From: Microbacterium oxydans
Lineage (GTDB): Bacteria > Actinomycetota > Actinomycetes > Actinomycetales > Microbacteriaceae
Assembly (NCBI RefSeq): GCF_000956525.1
Contig: NZ_JYIW01000026.1
Coordinates: 434,001-498,000, forward strand
Direction of reading: 5' to 3'
DNA: 64,000 bases
Below the pieces are notes generated by a model that ran no database searches, had not been told where the DNA came from, and worked only from the letters and a program-made list of their open reading frames with translations. Below are positions 9,857 to 19,309 of this stretch, piece after piece. The number at the start of each line of letters is the position of its first letter. The stretch's first letter is position 1. Made by a program: the position numbers and the translations under genes.

Positions 9857-10417
9857 ATGGCATCTACCGCAGACATCAAGAACGGCGTCGTTCTCAGCAT
9901 CGACGGACAGCTTTGGAACGTCATCGAGTTCCAGCACGTCAAGCCCGGCAAGGGTGGCGCGTTCGTGCGGACCAAGCTGAAGAACGTCCTCTCGGGCAAG
10001 GTCGTCGACCGCACGTACAACGCGGGCGCCAAGATCGAGATCGAGAACGTCGATCGCCGCGACTTCACGTACCTCTACGCCGACGGCGACGGCTTCGTGT
10101 TCATGGACACCTCCGACTACGACCAGATCACCGTCGGCGGTGCCACGGTCGGCGACGCGAAGAACTTCCTGCTCGAGAACCAGCAGGTCACGATCGCGCT
10201 GAACAACGGCAACCCGCTCTACATCGACCTTCCGGCATCCGTCATCCTCGAGGTGACGTACACCGAGCCCGGCCTGCAGGGCGACCGCTCGTCGGCCGGC
10301 ACGAAGCCCGCGACCGTCGAGACCGGCTACGAGATGCAGGTTCCGCTGTTCGTCGAGACCGGCACGAAGATCAAGGTCGACACCCGCACGGGTGAGTACC
10401 TCGGTCGCGAGAAGTAA
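9857..10417 (+). CDS. efp: Elongation factor P
   Basis: Binds stalled ribosomes and helps peptide-bond formation at polyproline runs. 186 residues with three beta-barrel domains; KOW-like N domain ([21 protein letters not shown]), then OB domains ending [28 protein letters not shown]. The tip loop reads PGKGG, with K32 at the functional position. Reported actinobacterial EF-P often carries PGKGP, so the second glycine is worth noting. nusB follows after 3 nt. Confidence 0.96.
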   Translation: MASTADIKNGVVLSIDGQLWNVIEFQHVKPGKGGAFVRTKLKNVLSGKVVDRTYNAGAKIEIENVDRRDFTYLYADGDGFVFMDTSDYDQITVGGATVGDAKNFLLENQQVTIALNNGNPLYIDLPASVILEVTYTEPGLQGDRSSAGTKPATVETGYEMQVPLFVETGTKIKVDTRTGEYLGREK

Positions 10418-10420
10418 GGC

Positions 10421-10831
10421 GTGGGCGCTCGGACGAAGGCGCGCAAGCGCGCTCTCGACATCCTGTTCTCCGCTGACGTGCGCGGAGACGAGCTCTCGGT
10501 GACGCTTGCCGCCGAGGCGAAGCGTGCGGCGAACGAGCCGGCCCGCGAGGCCTCCTGGCTGTACGCACGCGAGATCGTCGATGGCATCGTGGACCACCGC
10601 GATGAGATCGACGAGCAGATCACGACGCACAGCCGCGACTGGAAGCTCGAGCGCATGCCGGCCGTCGACCGCGCGCTGCTCCGCATCGGCGTCTGGGAGC
10701 TGCTCTACAACGCCGAGGTGCCGACCGCCGTCGCGATCGACGAGGCGGTCGAGCTCGCGAAGGAATTCTCGACCGACGACTCCGGCGCCTTCGTGCACGG
10801 CGTCCTCGCCAGGGTCGACCGCGCCGCCTGA
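10421..10831 (+). CDS. nusB: Transcription antitermination factor NusB
   Basis: Small helical RNA-binding protein that acts with NusE/S10 on boxA in rRNA operons. 136 residues, usual length. Family motifs: RTKARKRALDILFSADVRG, YAREIVDGIVDHRDEID and the C-terminal VPTAVAIDEAVELAKEFSTD with FVHGVLARV. GTG start 3 nt after efp, so efp-nusB is a short operon as in other actinobacteria. Confidence 0.95.
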   Translation: MGARTKARKRALDILFSADVRGDELSVTLAAEAKRAANEPAREASWLYAREIVDGIVDHRDEIDEQITTHSRDWKLERMPAVDRALLRIGVWELLYNAEVPTAVAIDEAVELAKEFSTDDSGAFVHGVLARVDRAA

Positions 10832-10886
10832 TCCGTCTCGCACGAGTCGCTGTCCCCATGTCGGATGCCGCGGGAAGGATGCTGGC

Positions 10887-13800
10887 ATGCCCGCACCTCA
10901 CGTCGACCTCCGTGATCTCATGCAGATCACGGATGCCGGTGGCTACGCGCGCGGTCTGGCGTACTTCCGCGAGGGGAACGTGCTCGATCTCGTCTGGGAC
11001 GAGGACCGGCAGGAACTCGAAGCCCATGTGAAGGGCAGCCGCGACGCGACCTACGTCGTCGAAGTCGGGTTCGTGTCGTCGAACGGCAAGAGCCACGCCA
11101 GGTCGACGCGGTGCTCGTGCCCGGTTCGTTCCCGGTGCAAGCACGTCGTCGCTGCGCTCCTCGCCTCGAATGTGCACGAGTACTCGCAGCAGAACGGCGC
11201 GCGGACGACCGCGCCCGTTGAATCGCCCGCTGCCGCCGTCCCGCCGCCGCCCGCCACCTCCTGGCGCGCGCTCGTCGATCCGACGAGCACCGTGCAGACG
11301 CAGGCGCTCGCGCTCGGAGTCGAGCTGCGGCATCGAGAGCCACGAGGTGATAACCACTGGGCGCCCCGAGCGGTGCGTCCGGCGACCCCGCGAGACCTCG
11401 CCAGGTCGACCGGAGAGCTGCTTCTGGCGATCCGTCCGCTGATGCGCAGCCACCAGACCGGCGCATGGATCCAAGGCCACGCGACCTGGGACATCGTGCG
11501 ACGGGATGCGGCGCAGTTCGGACGCGCGCAGAACCGCTGGTTCAGCGACCTGCTCAGCATCTCGCGCGACTCGCTGCTGTCGGGCAACGCTGGCGACTGG
11601 CTGGTCGTCGATCAGATCGAGTCGGGCCTGCTGTGGGGACACCTGCGTGCGGGCGCTGCGCTCGGCATCCCACTGGTCGCCAGTCAGAAGCACTCCACCG
11701 TGCACCTCGCAGACACCGCCGAGATCTCCGCGACGATCGCACGCGATGAAGCGGGGGCGTTGACGGTTGCCGCAGCAGCGACGATCGACGGGAGCGCGGT
11801 CGCAGCCGGCGACGTGCACCCCATCGGGCGCTCGGGCGTGTATTCGGCCGTGCTGCACGGCAGCCGGATGCAGATCACGCTCGCCGAGGTGCCGCTCAGC
11901 CAGCAGGTGCGCGCGCTCCTGGAGGCGCAACGGCCGATCGCCGTGCCGGCTGAGGACGAGGAGGCCTTCGTCACGGAGGCCTATCCTTTGCTCGCGCGCC
12001 GCACCGTGGTGCAGACGATGGGCGATGTCGCGCTGCCCGAGATCCCGGCACCCGAACCGGTCCTGACCGTGGTCTTCGAGCGGGGTGACGTCGTGAGCTA
12101 CTCGTTCACGTGGTCGTATCGCGGCTTCGGGACCGTGTCGTACGCGCCCGGTCCGGCCGCTGTCCGCGACACCGACGCCGAAGCGGCGCGACGCGCAGAG
12201 CTCGAGACGGTCTGGCAGGAGCACATGGCCACCCGGTTCAGGCCGTCCGGCTCGTTCCACGACATCGACGCCGCGGCGTTCGTCGCGCAGACCGTGCCCG
12301 CCTTCGAAGCCGCGGGCGTCACGATCGTCACGACGGGCGCGCGCAAGGAGTACCGCGAGCTCACCGGCGTTCCCGAGGTCACCGTCTCGACGGTGGAGAC
12401 GACCGACTCGGACTGGTTCGATCTCGGCATCCTCGTGACGATCGACGGGCGCAGCATCCCGTTCGGACCGCTGTTCACCGCGCTCAGCAAGGGGAAGAAG
12501 AAGCTGCTCCTCTCGGACGGCGGCTACTTCACGTTGAACCACCCGGCGCTCGACCGGCTCCGTGAGCTCATCGACGAGGCCGGCGAACTCGACGAATGGG
12601 AGACCGGACCACGGATCAGCCGCTACCAGACGGATCTCTGGGAGGAGTTCGAGGATCTCGCCGACGAGGCGCTCCCGGCCGTCAGCTGGCGCTCGACAGC
12701 CGAGGGGCTGCGGCAGTCCACCGGCGTCCCGACGACGCCGGTGCCTGCGTCACTGCGCGCGGAGCTCCGGCCGTACCAGAAGTCCGGATACGACTGGCTC
12801 GCCTTCCTCTGGCGGCATCGGCTGGGCGGCATCCTGGCGGACGACATGGGGCTCGGCAAGACGCTGCAGCTGCTGACCTTCGTGCAGCACACGCGGGACA
12901 TGGGGGAGCGGCGCCCGTTCCTCGTGCTCGCCCCGACATCGGTGCTCAGCACCTGGAAGACCGAGGCCGCGCGCTTCACACCCGAGCTCCGGGTCGCTCT
13001 GGTCGAGAGCACCAGTGGCACGCGTCGAGGAACGGTGACGGATGCCGCCGCGGGCGTCGACATCATCGTGAGCTCCTACACCGTGGCGCGGCTCGATGAG
13101 AAGGAGTTCGGCGCGGTCGAATGGGCCGGCCTCATCCTCGACGAGGCACAGTTCGTCAAGAACCCGAAGACGAAGCTGCATCGCGCGATCTCGACGTTCG
13201 ACGCCGATGTGACCTATGCCGTGACCGGCACGCCGATGGAGAACAGCCTGTCCGATCTGTGGTCGCTGCTGAAGCTCGCAGCCCCCGGTCTGTTCCCATC
13301 GGCACGGAAGTTCCGTGATCGCTACATCCAGCCGATCGAGAAGGGCAAGGTCCCCGAGAACGAGGAGGGCGGCGAGTACCGTCAGCGTCGGCTCGCACAG
13401 TTGCGCCGGCGCATCCGTCCGCTCATGCTGCGCCGCACGAAGGAGCTCGTCGCTCCGGATCTGCCGCCGAAGCAGGAACAGGTGCTCGAGGTCGAACTGA
13501 GCGCATCGCATCGGGCGTTGTACGACGTCGTGCTGCAGCGCGAGCGCCAGAAGGTGCTGGGGCTGATCGACGATCTCGACCGCAACCGGTTCATCGTCTT
13601 CCGTTCTCTGACCCTGCTGCGAATGCTGAGCCTCGCACCCGAACTGGTCGACGAGAACGACGCCGACATCGGATCCAGCAAGCTCGACACCCTGCTCGAG
13701 CGGGTGGCTGAGTTGCAGGCGGAGGGACACCGTGCCCTGGTGTTCAGCCAGTTCACGTCGTTCCTGGATCTCGCCGCCGCGAGGCTCGAAGCGGCCGGCA

Positions 13801-14180
13801 TCCCGTACGCGCACCTCGATGGTTCGACCAGACGGCGGCACGAGGTGGTGGAGGGGTTCAAGGCGGGGGAGCAGCCGGTGTTCCTGATCAGCCTGAAGGC
13901 CGGTGGCTTCGGTCTCACGCTGACCGAGGCCGACTACGTGTTCCTGCTCGATCCGTGGTGGAACCCTGCTGCCGAGGCACAGGCGATCGACCGCACCCAC
14001 CGGATCGGCCAGACCAGTCAGGTCTTCGTCTATCGGATGATCTCGGCCGGCACCATCGAGGAGAAGGTGCGGGAGCTCCAGCAGCGCAAGGCGCGTCTGT
14101 TCACCGCCGTCATGGACGATGAGGCCCTGTTCGCGCAGTCGCTCACCGCCGACGACATCCGCGGGCTGTTCGAGGATTGA
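10887..14180 (+). CDS. SWIM zinc-finger SNF2-family helicase/ATPase
   Basis: 1097-residue DNA-dependent ATPase of the bacterial Snf2/Rad54-like type. An N-terminal SWIM zinc finger reads C76-S-C78 and C84-K-H86. A long middle region of unknown fold follows. The C-terminal half is a helicase core: Walker A DDMGLGKTLQ (K658), motif II DEAQ (752-755), motif III-like VTGTPMENSLSDLWSLL, then motifs V/VI in LKAGGFGLTLTEADYV and DRTHRIGQTSQVFVYRM. ATG 10887 has GGGAAGGA just upstream. Similar bacterial proteins are thought to remodel nucleic-acid-protein complexes; the substrate of this one is unknown. Confidence 0.9.
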   Translation: MPAPHVDLRDLMQITDAGGYARGLAYFREGNVLDLVWDEDRQELEAHVKGSRDATYVVEVGFVSSNGKSHARSTRCSCPVRSRCKHVVAALLASNVHEYSQQNGARTTAPVESPAAAVPPPPATSWRALVDPTSTVQTQALALGVELRHREPRGDNHWAPRAVRPATPRDLARSTGELLLAIRPLMRSHQTGAWIQGHATWDIVRRDAAQFGRAQNRWFSDLLSISRDSLLSGNAGDWLVVDQIESGLLWGHLRAGAALGIPLVASQKHSTVHLADTAEISATIARDEAGALTVAAAATIDGSAVAAGDVHPIGRSGVYSAVLHGSRMQITLAEVPLSQQVRALLEAQRPIAVPAEDEEAFVTEAYPLLARRTVVQTMGDVALPEIPAPEPVLTVVFERGDVVSYSFTWSYRGFGTVSYAPGPAAVRDTDAEAARRAELETVWQEHMATRFRPSGSFHDIDAAAFVAQTVPAFEAAGVTIVTTGARKEYRELTGVPEVTVSTVETTDSDWFDLGILVTIDGRSIPFGPLFTALSKGKKKLLLSDGGYFTLNHPALDRLRELIDEAGELDEWETGPRISRYQTDLWEEFEDLADEALPAVSWRSTAEGLRQSTGVPTTPVPASLRAELRPYQKSGYDWLAFLWRHRLGGILADDMGLGKTLQLLTFVQHTRDMGERRPFLVLAPTSVLSTWKTEAARFTPELRVALVESTSGTRRGTVTDAAAGVDIIVSSYTVARLDEKEFGAVEWAGLILDEAQFVKNPKTKLHRAISTFDADVTYAVTGTPMENSLSDLWSLLKLAAPGLFPSARKFRDRYIQPIEKGKVPENEEGGEYRQRRLAQLRRRIRPLMLRRTKELVAPDLPPKQEQVLEVELSASHRALYDVVLQRERQKVLGLIDDLDRNRFIVFRSLTLLRMLSLAPELVDENDADIGSSKLDTLLERVAELQAEGHRALVFSQFTSFLDLAAARLEAAGIPYAHLDGSTRRRHEVVEGFKAGEQPVFLISLKAGGFGLTLTEADYVFLLDPWWNPAAEAQAIDRTHRIGQTSQVFVYRMISAGTIEEKVRELQQRKARLFTAVMDDEALFAQSLTADDIRGLFED

Positions 14181-14227
14181 GCGGGTTACTTCCGGCCCGT
14201 CCGACCGGGCGCACAGAGAGCCTTCGG

Positions 14228-14233
14228 TAGAAT
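14228..14233 (+). promoter_or_regulatory. -10 box TAGAAT before the MBL-Rieske gene
   Basis: TAGAAT lies 57 nt before the start codon at 14291 in the intergenic gap after the SNF2 gene. No consensus -35 box. Confidence 0.5.
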
Positions 14234-14290
14234 CGAGGCCGTCCACAGCGAGCGTCGAACAGGCGCCGAGGATGCACCAGGAGGAGCGCA

Positions 14291-15871
14291 ATGCGGATCA
14301 CGGGACTCGGCCACGCCGGGATGTTCATCGAGACGGTCGGCGGAAACATCATCTGCGACCCCGTGCTCGGACCGTCCTTCTTCGGCTCGTGGTTCCCATT
14401 CCCCGACAACCGCGCCCTCGACTGGGAGCGGTTCGGCCGCGAGGCGGACTTCCTCTACATCTCGCACCGGCACCGAGACCACTTCGACCCCAAGCTGCTC
14501 GAGCGCTACATCCGCAAGGACATCGAGGTGCTGCTGCCCGAGTATCCGATCGATGATCTCGAGCGCGACATCCGTGCACTCGGCTACACGAACATCACCT
14601 ACGCACCCGCCGGCGAGATCATCCAGCGCGGCGAGCTGAAGCTCATGATCACCCCGCTGCGCGCGCCGAGCGACGGACCGATCGGTGACAGCTCGCTGAG
14701 CGTCGACGACGGCACCGGTTCGATGCTGAACCAGAACGACTCGCACCCCCTCGACCTCGAGAAGCTGCTCGACTTCGGCACGCCGGACGCGTACTTCACA
14801 CAGGTCTCGGGCGCGATCTGGTGGCCGATGGTCTACGACCTCCCGCTCGACGCCAAGCAGAACTTCGCTCGCCTGAAGCGTGAGGCGCAGAACAAGCGCG
14901 CCATGTACTACATCGAGAAGGTCGACGCTCCGCACGTCTTCCCGATGGCCGGCCCGCCGATGTTCCTGCGCGACGAATTGTTCGACTTCAACGGCCTCGG
15001 CAAGAACGGCGAGTCGATCTTCACGGATCAGAAGCAGTTCCTCGCGCACATGCGGGAGCTCGCGCCCAAGTACGACGGTCGGCTCTTCGTGCCTGGCACG
15101 GTCGTGACGGTCGACGGCGGCCAGGTGACGAGCGAGCAGACGCTGTACTCCGAGGCGGAGCTCACCCACATCTTCGATGAGAAGTGGGACTACCTCGAGT
15201 CGCAGCGCGCGAGCCGGCAGCAGGAGATCCGCGACGAAGAGGCTTCGCGCGCAGAGCCCCTGCCGCCGGCGGAGATCCTCGCGGCGATCAAGGAGTGGTG
15301 GGAGCCACTGCTGAAGAAGTCGCGCACGATCCGCCTCGGTGTCGGCGGGTGCGTGCGGTTCCACATCGGCGACCTCGACATGGTCGTCGACTTCCCGAGG
15401 GCCAAGGTGCGCGAGTACGCGGGGGAGGACTGCGTGTACTGGTACACGATCCCCGCCGACCTCGTCTCGACGAACATCCGCGACCACGAGATCGACTGGT
15501 CGAACTCGATATTCCTGTCGATGCAGTTCTCGGTCGGCCGGAGCGGCAAGTTCAACGAGTTCCTGACGACGTTCCTCAAGTGCCTCTCGGTCGACCGCAT
15601 CGAGTACGTCGAGAACTGGTACCAGGAGCAGACCGACCAGACCGAGGACGCCGAGATCGGCGACTGGCTCGTGCAGCGTCGCTGCCCGCACCTGCGGGCC
15701 GACCTCACGAAGACCGGCAAGGTCGATGAGGACGGCGTGCTGACCTGCAGCATGCACGACTGGAAGTGGGATCTGAAGACCGGTCGCTGCCTGTCGACCA
15801 GTGGGCATCCGATCCGGTCCTCGAAGATCGACGACGGCGTCACGGAAGCGGCGCTGCGCCCGGCGAGCTGA
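14291..15871 (+). CDS. Metallo-beta-lactamase-fold hydrolase with C-terminal Rieske [2Fe-2S] domain
   Basis: 526 residues. The N-terminal part is a UlaG-like MBL domain: GLGHAGMFIET, the metal motif HRHRDH (H59, H61, D63, H64) and a late VPGTVV segment. The C-terminal part carries a Rieske cluster motif: C465-P-H467 and C486-S-M-H489. In CMP-Neu5Ac hydroxylase the same two domains occur in the opposite order. A similar protein is encoded by M. tuberculosis as Rv3818, as far as I recall. An AGGAGGAG ribosome site precedes ATG 14291. It stands alone between the SNF2 gene and the pyr operon. Likely a redox enzyme; the substrate cannot be read from the sequence. Confidence 0.85.
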   Translation: MRITGLGHAGMFIETVGGNIICDPVLGPSFFGSWFPFPDNRALDWERFGREADFLYISHRHRDHFDPKLLERYIRKDIEVLLPEYPIDDLERDIRALGYTNITYAPAGEIIQRGELKLMITPLRAPSDGPIGDSSLSVDDGTGSMLNQNDSHPLDLEKLLDFGTPDAYFTQVSGAIWWPMVYDLPLDAKQNFARLKREAQNKRAMYYIEKVDAPHVFPMAGPPMFLRDELFDFNGLGKNGESIFTDQKQFLAHMRELAPKYDGRLFVPGTVVTVDGGQVTSEQTLYSEAELTHIFDEKWDYLESQRASRQQEIRDEEASRAEPLPPAEILAAIKEWWEPLLKKSRTIRLGVGGCVRFHIGDLDMVVDFPRAKVREYAGEDCVYWYTIPADLVSTNIRDHEIDWSNSIFLSMQFSVGRSGKFNEFLTTFLKCLSVDRIEYVENWYQEQTDQTEDAEIGDWLVQRRCPHLRADLTKTGKVDEDGVLTCSMHDWKWDLKTGRCLSTSGHPIRSSKIDDGVTEAALRPAS

Positions 15872-15931
15872 CCGGCACCGCCGATGCGGCGCGTGTGCGT
15901 CGCAGGCGTCGTCGGCGTTCGGGGTCTCCGA

Positions 15932-15937
15932 TAGACT
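15932..15937 (+). promoter_or_regulatory. -10 box TAGACT of the pyrimidine operon
   Basis: TAGACT lies 55 nt before the pyrR start. Transcription from about 15944 would begin just upstream of the PyrR-binding RNA element. Confidence 0.55.
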
Positions 15938-15951
15938 GACGGAGCAAGCAA

Positions 15952-15983
15952 CCTTTAACACCGTCCTGTGAGGCGGAGAAGGG
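15952..15983 (+). promoter_or_regulatory. PyrR-binding RNA element covering the pyrR ribosome site
   Basis: The leader matches the PyrR-binding hairpin first described in Bacillus. CCUU (15952-15955) can pair with AAGG (15979-15982), and an upper stem C61-C62-G63-U64-C65 pairs with G72-G73-C74-G75-G76 (last two digits of position) closing the loop CUGUGA, which fits the known CNGNGA consensus. The purine-rich ribosome site GGAGAAGGG (15975-15983) forms the 3' side of the hairpin. No terminator hairpin follows, so binding of PyrR with UMP would most simply block translation, as described for mycobacteria. Confidence 0.8.
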
Positions 15984-15991
15984 AGCGGCCG

Positions 15992-16522
15992 ATGAGCACA
16001 CGAACTGTGCTGCATGAAGCCGATATCTCGCGGGCACTGACCCGTATCGCACATGAGATCCTCGAGTCCAACCGAGGTGCCGAGAACATCGTCCTGCTGG
16101 GCATTCCGACCCGCGGCGTCACACTCGCTCGTCGTCTCGCCACGCTCATCAGCGACATCGCGCAGGTCCCGGTCGCAGTGGGCGCTCTCGATGTCACGCT
16201 GTTCCGCGACGATCTCGCCAAGCACCCGACGCGGTCACCCCGCCCGACCGAGATCCCCGCCGGCGGCATCGATGGCAAGGTCGTGGTCCTGGTCGATGAC
16301 GTGCTGTTCTCCGGACGGAGCATCCGCGCCGCGCTCGACGCGATCCAGTCGATCGGTCGACCATCCGCGGTGCGTCTGGCGATCCTGGTGGACCGCGGTC
16401 ACCGCGAGCTGCCCATCCGTCCGGACTTCGTCGGCAAGAACATCCCCTCCGCCCGCACCGAGCGAGTGAACGTCCGTCTCACCGAGGACGACGGCACCGA
16501 GGAGGTGACGATCGGCGCATGA
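15992..16522 (+). CDS. pyrR: Bifunctional pyr operon regulator / uracil phosphoribosyltransferase
   Basis: RNA-binding regulator of pyrimidine synthesis with residual UPRTase activity. 176 residues; the PRPP-binding motif is [20 protein letters not shown], and the N-terminal READ matches the PyrR pattern ([19 protein letters not shown]). ATG 15992 follows GGAGAAGGGAG; an upstream in-frame ATG at 15968 would start inside the RNA hairpin and give a non-homologous MRRRRERP extension. The stop overlaps pyrB as ATGA. Confidence 0.96.
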   Translation: MSTRTVLHEADISRALTRIAHEILESNRGAENIVLLGIPTRGVTLARRLATLISDIAQVPVAVGALDVTLFRDDLAKHPTRSPRPTEIPAGGIDGKVVVLVDDVLFSGRSIRAALDAIQSIGRPSAVRLAILVDRGHRELPIRPDFVGKNIPSARTERVNVRLTEDDGTEEVTIGA

Positions 16523-17484
16523 GGCATCTCCTCGACACCCATACGCTCGACCGCGCCACTGCGCTGCGCATCCTCGACGTCGCCGAGGACATGGCCGACA
16601 CCCAGTCCCGCGAGGTCAAGAAGCTCCCGACCCTGCGCGGCAAGACGGTCGTCAACCTCTTCTTCGAGGACTCGACGCGCACCCGCATCTCGTTCGAGGC
16701 CGCAGCCAAGCGCCTCTCCGCCGACGTCATCAACTTCGCCGCCAAGGGCTCCAGCGTCTCGAAGGGCGAGAGCCTGAAGGACACCGCCCAGACGCTCGAG
16801 GCCATCGGGGCGGATGCCGTCGTGGTGCGCCACCCGGCATCCGGCGCTCCCCAGACGCTCGCGACGAGCGGCTGGATCTCGGCCGGCGTCGTCAACGCCG
16901 GCGACGGCACGCACGAGCATCCGACCCAGGCGCTGCTCGACGCCTTCACGATCCGCAAGCGCCGCTTCGGCGCCGAGAGCCGTGGCCGCGATCTGGCCGG
17001 GGTGCGTGTGGTGATCGTCGGCGACGTGCTGCATTCCAGGGTCGCCAGGTCGAACGTCTGGCTGCTCGCGACGCTCGGCGCCGAGGTCACCCTGGTCGCT
17101 CCGCCCACGCTCGTGCCGCAGAACGTCTCGCTCTGGCCGGCGCGCGTCGTGTACGACCTCGACGCAGCACTGGCCGAGGGTCCTGACGCGGTCATGATGC
17201 TGCGGATCCAGCTGGAACGCATGAACGCCGCGTATTTCCCGACTGAGCGGGAGTATTCGCGGCGGTGGGGCCTTGACGCACTGCGAGTGGCTGGTCTTCC
17301 GGACGGTAGCATTGTGATGCACCCCGGTCCCATGAACCGCGGCCTGGAGATCTCCTCCGAAGCTGCCGATTCCGCCCGCTCCACGGTGCTGGAGCAGGTC
17401 GCGAACGGGGTGTCCGTGCGCATGGCGGTGCTGTACCTGCTGCTTGCAGGAGAACGAGACGACGAACGAGGGGGAGACCTGTGA
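16519..17484 (+). CDS. pyrB: Aspartate carbamoyltransferase catalytic subunit
   Basis: Joins carbamoyl phosphate and aspartate, the committed step of pyrimidine synthesis. 321 residues. The carbamoyl-phosphate site is [19 protein letters not shown], then the loop [17 protein letters not shown] and [11 protein letters not shown]. No pyrI regulatory subunit gene is nearby, as usual for this class. ATG 16519 overlaps pyrR; the stop overlaps pyrC as GTGA. Confidence 0.96.
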   Translation: MRHLLDTHTLDRATALRILDVAEDMADTQSREVKKLPTLRGKTVVNLFFEDSTRTRISFEAAAKRLSADVINFAAKGSSVSKGESLKDTAQTLEAIGADAVVVRHPASGAPQTLATSGWISAGVVNAGDGTHEHPTQALLDAFTIRKRRFGAESRGRDLAGVRVVIVGDVLHSRVARSNVWLLATLGAEVTLVAPPTLVPQNVSLWPARVVYDLDAALAEGPDAVMMLRIQLERMNAAYFPTEREYSRRWGLDALRVAGLPDGSIVMHPGPMNRGLEISSEAADSARSTVLEQVANGVSVRMAVLYLLLAGERDDERGGDL

Positions 17485-18785
17485 GCGAGACCCTCGTCAT
17501 CACCGGTGCACGGCTGTCGGGTGCGGAGAGCGCCGACATCATCGTCGAAGGCGGTGTCATCACGGAGATCGGTACCGGGCTCAGCCGCACGGGAGCCCGG
17601 GTGATCGACGCGCACGGACTCGTGGCGCTGCCCGGTCTGGTCGATCTGCACACGCATCTGCGGGAGCCCGGATACGAGGCATCCGAGACGATCCTCACCG
17701 GCACCAGGGCCGCAGCCGCTGGTGGCTTCACCGCCGTGTTCGCGATGCCGAACACCTCGCCGGTGGCCGATACGGCCGGTGTCGTCGAGCAGGAGCTCGC
17801 GCTCGGCGAAGCGGCCGGCTACGCCACCGTGCAGCCGATCGGCGCAGTCACCGTCGGGCAGAAGGGCGAGCGACTGGCAGAGCTCGGCGCCATGGCGACC
17901 TCGCGGGCCAAGGTCCGCGTGTTCAGCGACGACGGCTTCTGCGTCTTCGACCCGCTGATCATGCGCCGTGCCCTCGAGTACGTGAAGTCCTTCGACGGCG
18001 TCATCGCGCAGCATGCACAGGACCCCCGCCTCACAGAGGGCGCCCAGATGAACGAGGGCGTCGTCTCCGCTGAGCTCGGCCTGGCCGGCTGGCCGGCCGT
18101 CGCCGAGGAGTCGATCATCGCCCGCGACGTGCTGCTCGCCGAGCACGTCGGATCGCGACTGCACGTCTGCCACCTGTCGACGGCAGGATCGGTCGACATC
18201 ATCCGCTGGGCGAAGAAGCGCGGAATCGCGGTCACCGCCGAGGTCACCCCGCACCACCTGCTGCTCACGGACGACCTGGTGCGCGGCTATGACGCTCGGT
18301 TCAAGGTCAACCCGCCGCTGCGGCGGGAAGAGGACGTGCTCGCGGTGCGCGAGGGTCTCGCCGACGGCACGATCGACATCGTCGCGACCGACCACGCCCC
18401 GCATCCGAGCGAGAACAAGGCGTGCGAGTGGCAGGCTGCCGCCAACGGCATGGTCGGACTCGAGAGCGCGCTGCGCGTCGTGCACCAGTCGATGGTCCAG
18501 ACCGGACTGATCGGCTGGGCGGATGTCGCGCGCGTCATGAGCGCGACGCCGGCACAGATCGGTCGGCTGTCGGGGCACGGCACGCCGCTCGAGGTCGGCC
18601 AGCCCGCGCAGATCACGCTCTACGACGCCTCGGTCGACGGGGTCTTCACCGAGGCCGACCTGCACGGCCGAAGCGTGAACTCGCCCTACCTCGGTCGCGC
18701 GCTGCCCGGCCGAGTCGAGTTCACCGTGCACGGTGGCCGTCTCACGGTCGACGGCGGCGCGCTGGTCGAGGGAGTGAACGCATGA
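17481..18785 (+). CDS. pyrC: Dihydroorotase
   Basis: Cyclises carbamoyl-aspartate to dihydroorotate; zinc amidohydrolase. 434 residues, class I type. The metal motif is [10 protein letters not shown] (HxH), further ligands lie in [19 protein letters not shown] and [11 protein letters not shown], and the catalytic Asp in [12 protein letters not shown] start coupled to the pyrB stop; ATGA overlap with the next gene. Confidence 0.95.
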   Translation: MSETLVITGARLSGAESADIIVEGGVITEIGTGLSRTGARVIDAHGLVALPGLVDLHTHLREPGYEASETILTGTRAAAAGGFTAVFAMPNTSPVADTAGVVEQELALGEAAGYATVQPIGAVTVGQKGERLAELGAMATSRAKVRVFSDDGFCVFDPLIMRRALEYVKSFDGVIAQHAQDPRLTEGAQMNEGVVSAELGLAGWPAVAEESIIARDVLLAEHVGSRLHVCHLSTAGSVDIIRWAKKRGIAVTAEVTPHHLLLTDDLVRGYDARFKVNPPLRREEDVLAVREGLADGTIDIVATDHAPHPSENKACEWQAAANGMVGLESALRVVHQSMVQTGLIGWADVARVMSATPAQIGRLSGHGTPLEVGQPAQITLYDASVDGVFTEADLHGRSVNSPYLGRALPGRVEFTVHGGRLTVDGGALVEGVNA

Positions 18786-19309
18786 GCACGCGCGACATCG
18801 CCATCGCGATCACGATCGTGGTCGCCCTCCTCGTCCTGCTCACGATGCTGCTCGCATGGCGACGACGACTCCGACGCGACGCCGGCCTGTCGGCACCGCT
18901 CGGTGTACCGGAGCACGCGGAGGTCCTGCGCCGCGACGAGGTGCTGTACGTCTCGACGACGCGTCACGACCAGCCGCTCGAGCGTCTCGCGGTCTCACCG
19001 CTCGCGTATCGCGCACGCGGCGAGCTCGCCGTGACCGATCGCGGCGTCGCCCTGTGCCTCGACGGCACCCCGACCGTCTTCCTCGCCTCGTCGCGCCTGG
19101 TCGGCGTCGACAGGGCGACCGTCACGATCGATCGGGTCGTCGAGCCGGGTGGACTGATCCGCATCGCCTGGAACGTCGACGACGAGACCGTCGTCGACTC
19201 GTATGTCCGCCTCGCCACCGGCGATCCGAAGAACCTCATCACTGCACTGCAGCACCTCGTCGCCGTGCGCGATGACACCGCTGCCCCCGACACTGGAGCC
19301 ATACGATGA
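18782..19309 (+). CDS. PH-domain-like membrane protein of the pyr operon
   Basis: 175 residues. Residues 6-27 ([22 protein letters not shown]) form one membrane helix followed by a basic RRRLRR stop-transfer patch, so the remaining domain should be cytoplasmic. That part resembles bacterial PH-like beta domains ([26 protein letters not shown]). It is translationally coupled on both sides, to pyrC (ATGA) and carA. The same slot in M. tuberculosis holds Rv1382, also of unknown function. Its fixed place suggests a role linked to the pathway, but nothing in the sequence shows catalysis. Confidence 0.85.
   Translation: MSTRDIAIAITIVVALLVLLTMLLAWRRRLRRDAGLSAPLGVPEHAEVLRRDEVLYVSTTRHDQPLERLAVSPLAYRARGELAVTDRGVALCLDGTPTVFLASSRLVGVDRATVTIDRVVEPGGLIRIAWNVDDETVVDSYVRLATGDPKNLITALQHLVAVRDDTAAPDTGAIR

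Noticed and set aside
14196..14211. Short GCCCG/CGGGC hairpin after the SNF2 gene as a terminator
   Set aside because: Only a 5-bp stem with no T run; too weak to list.
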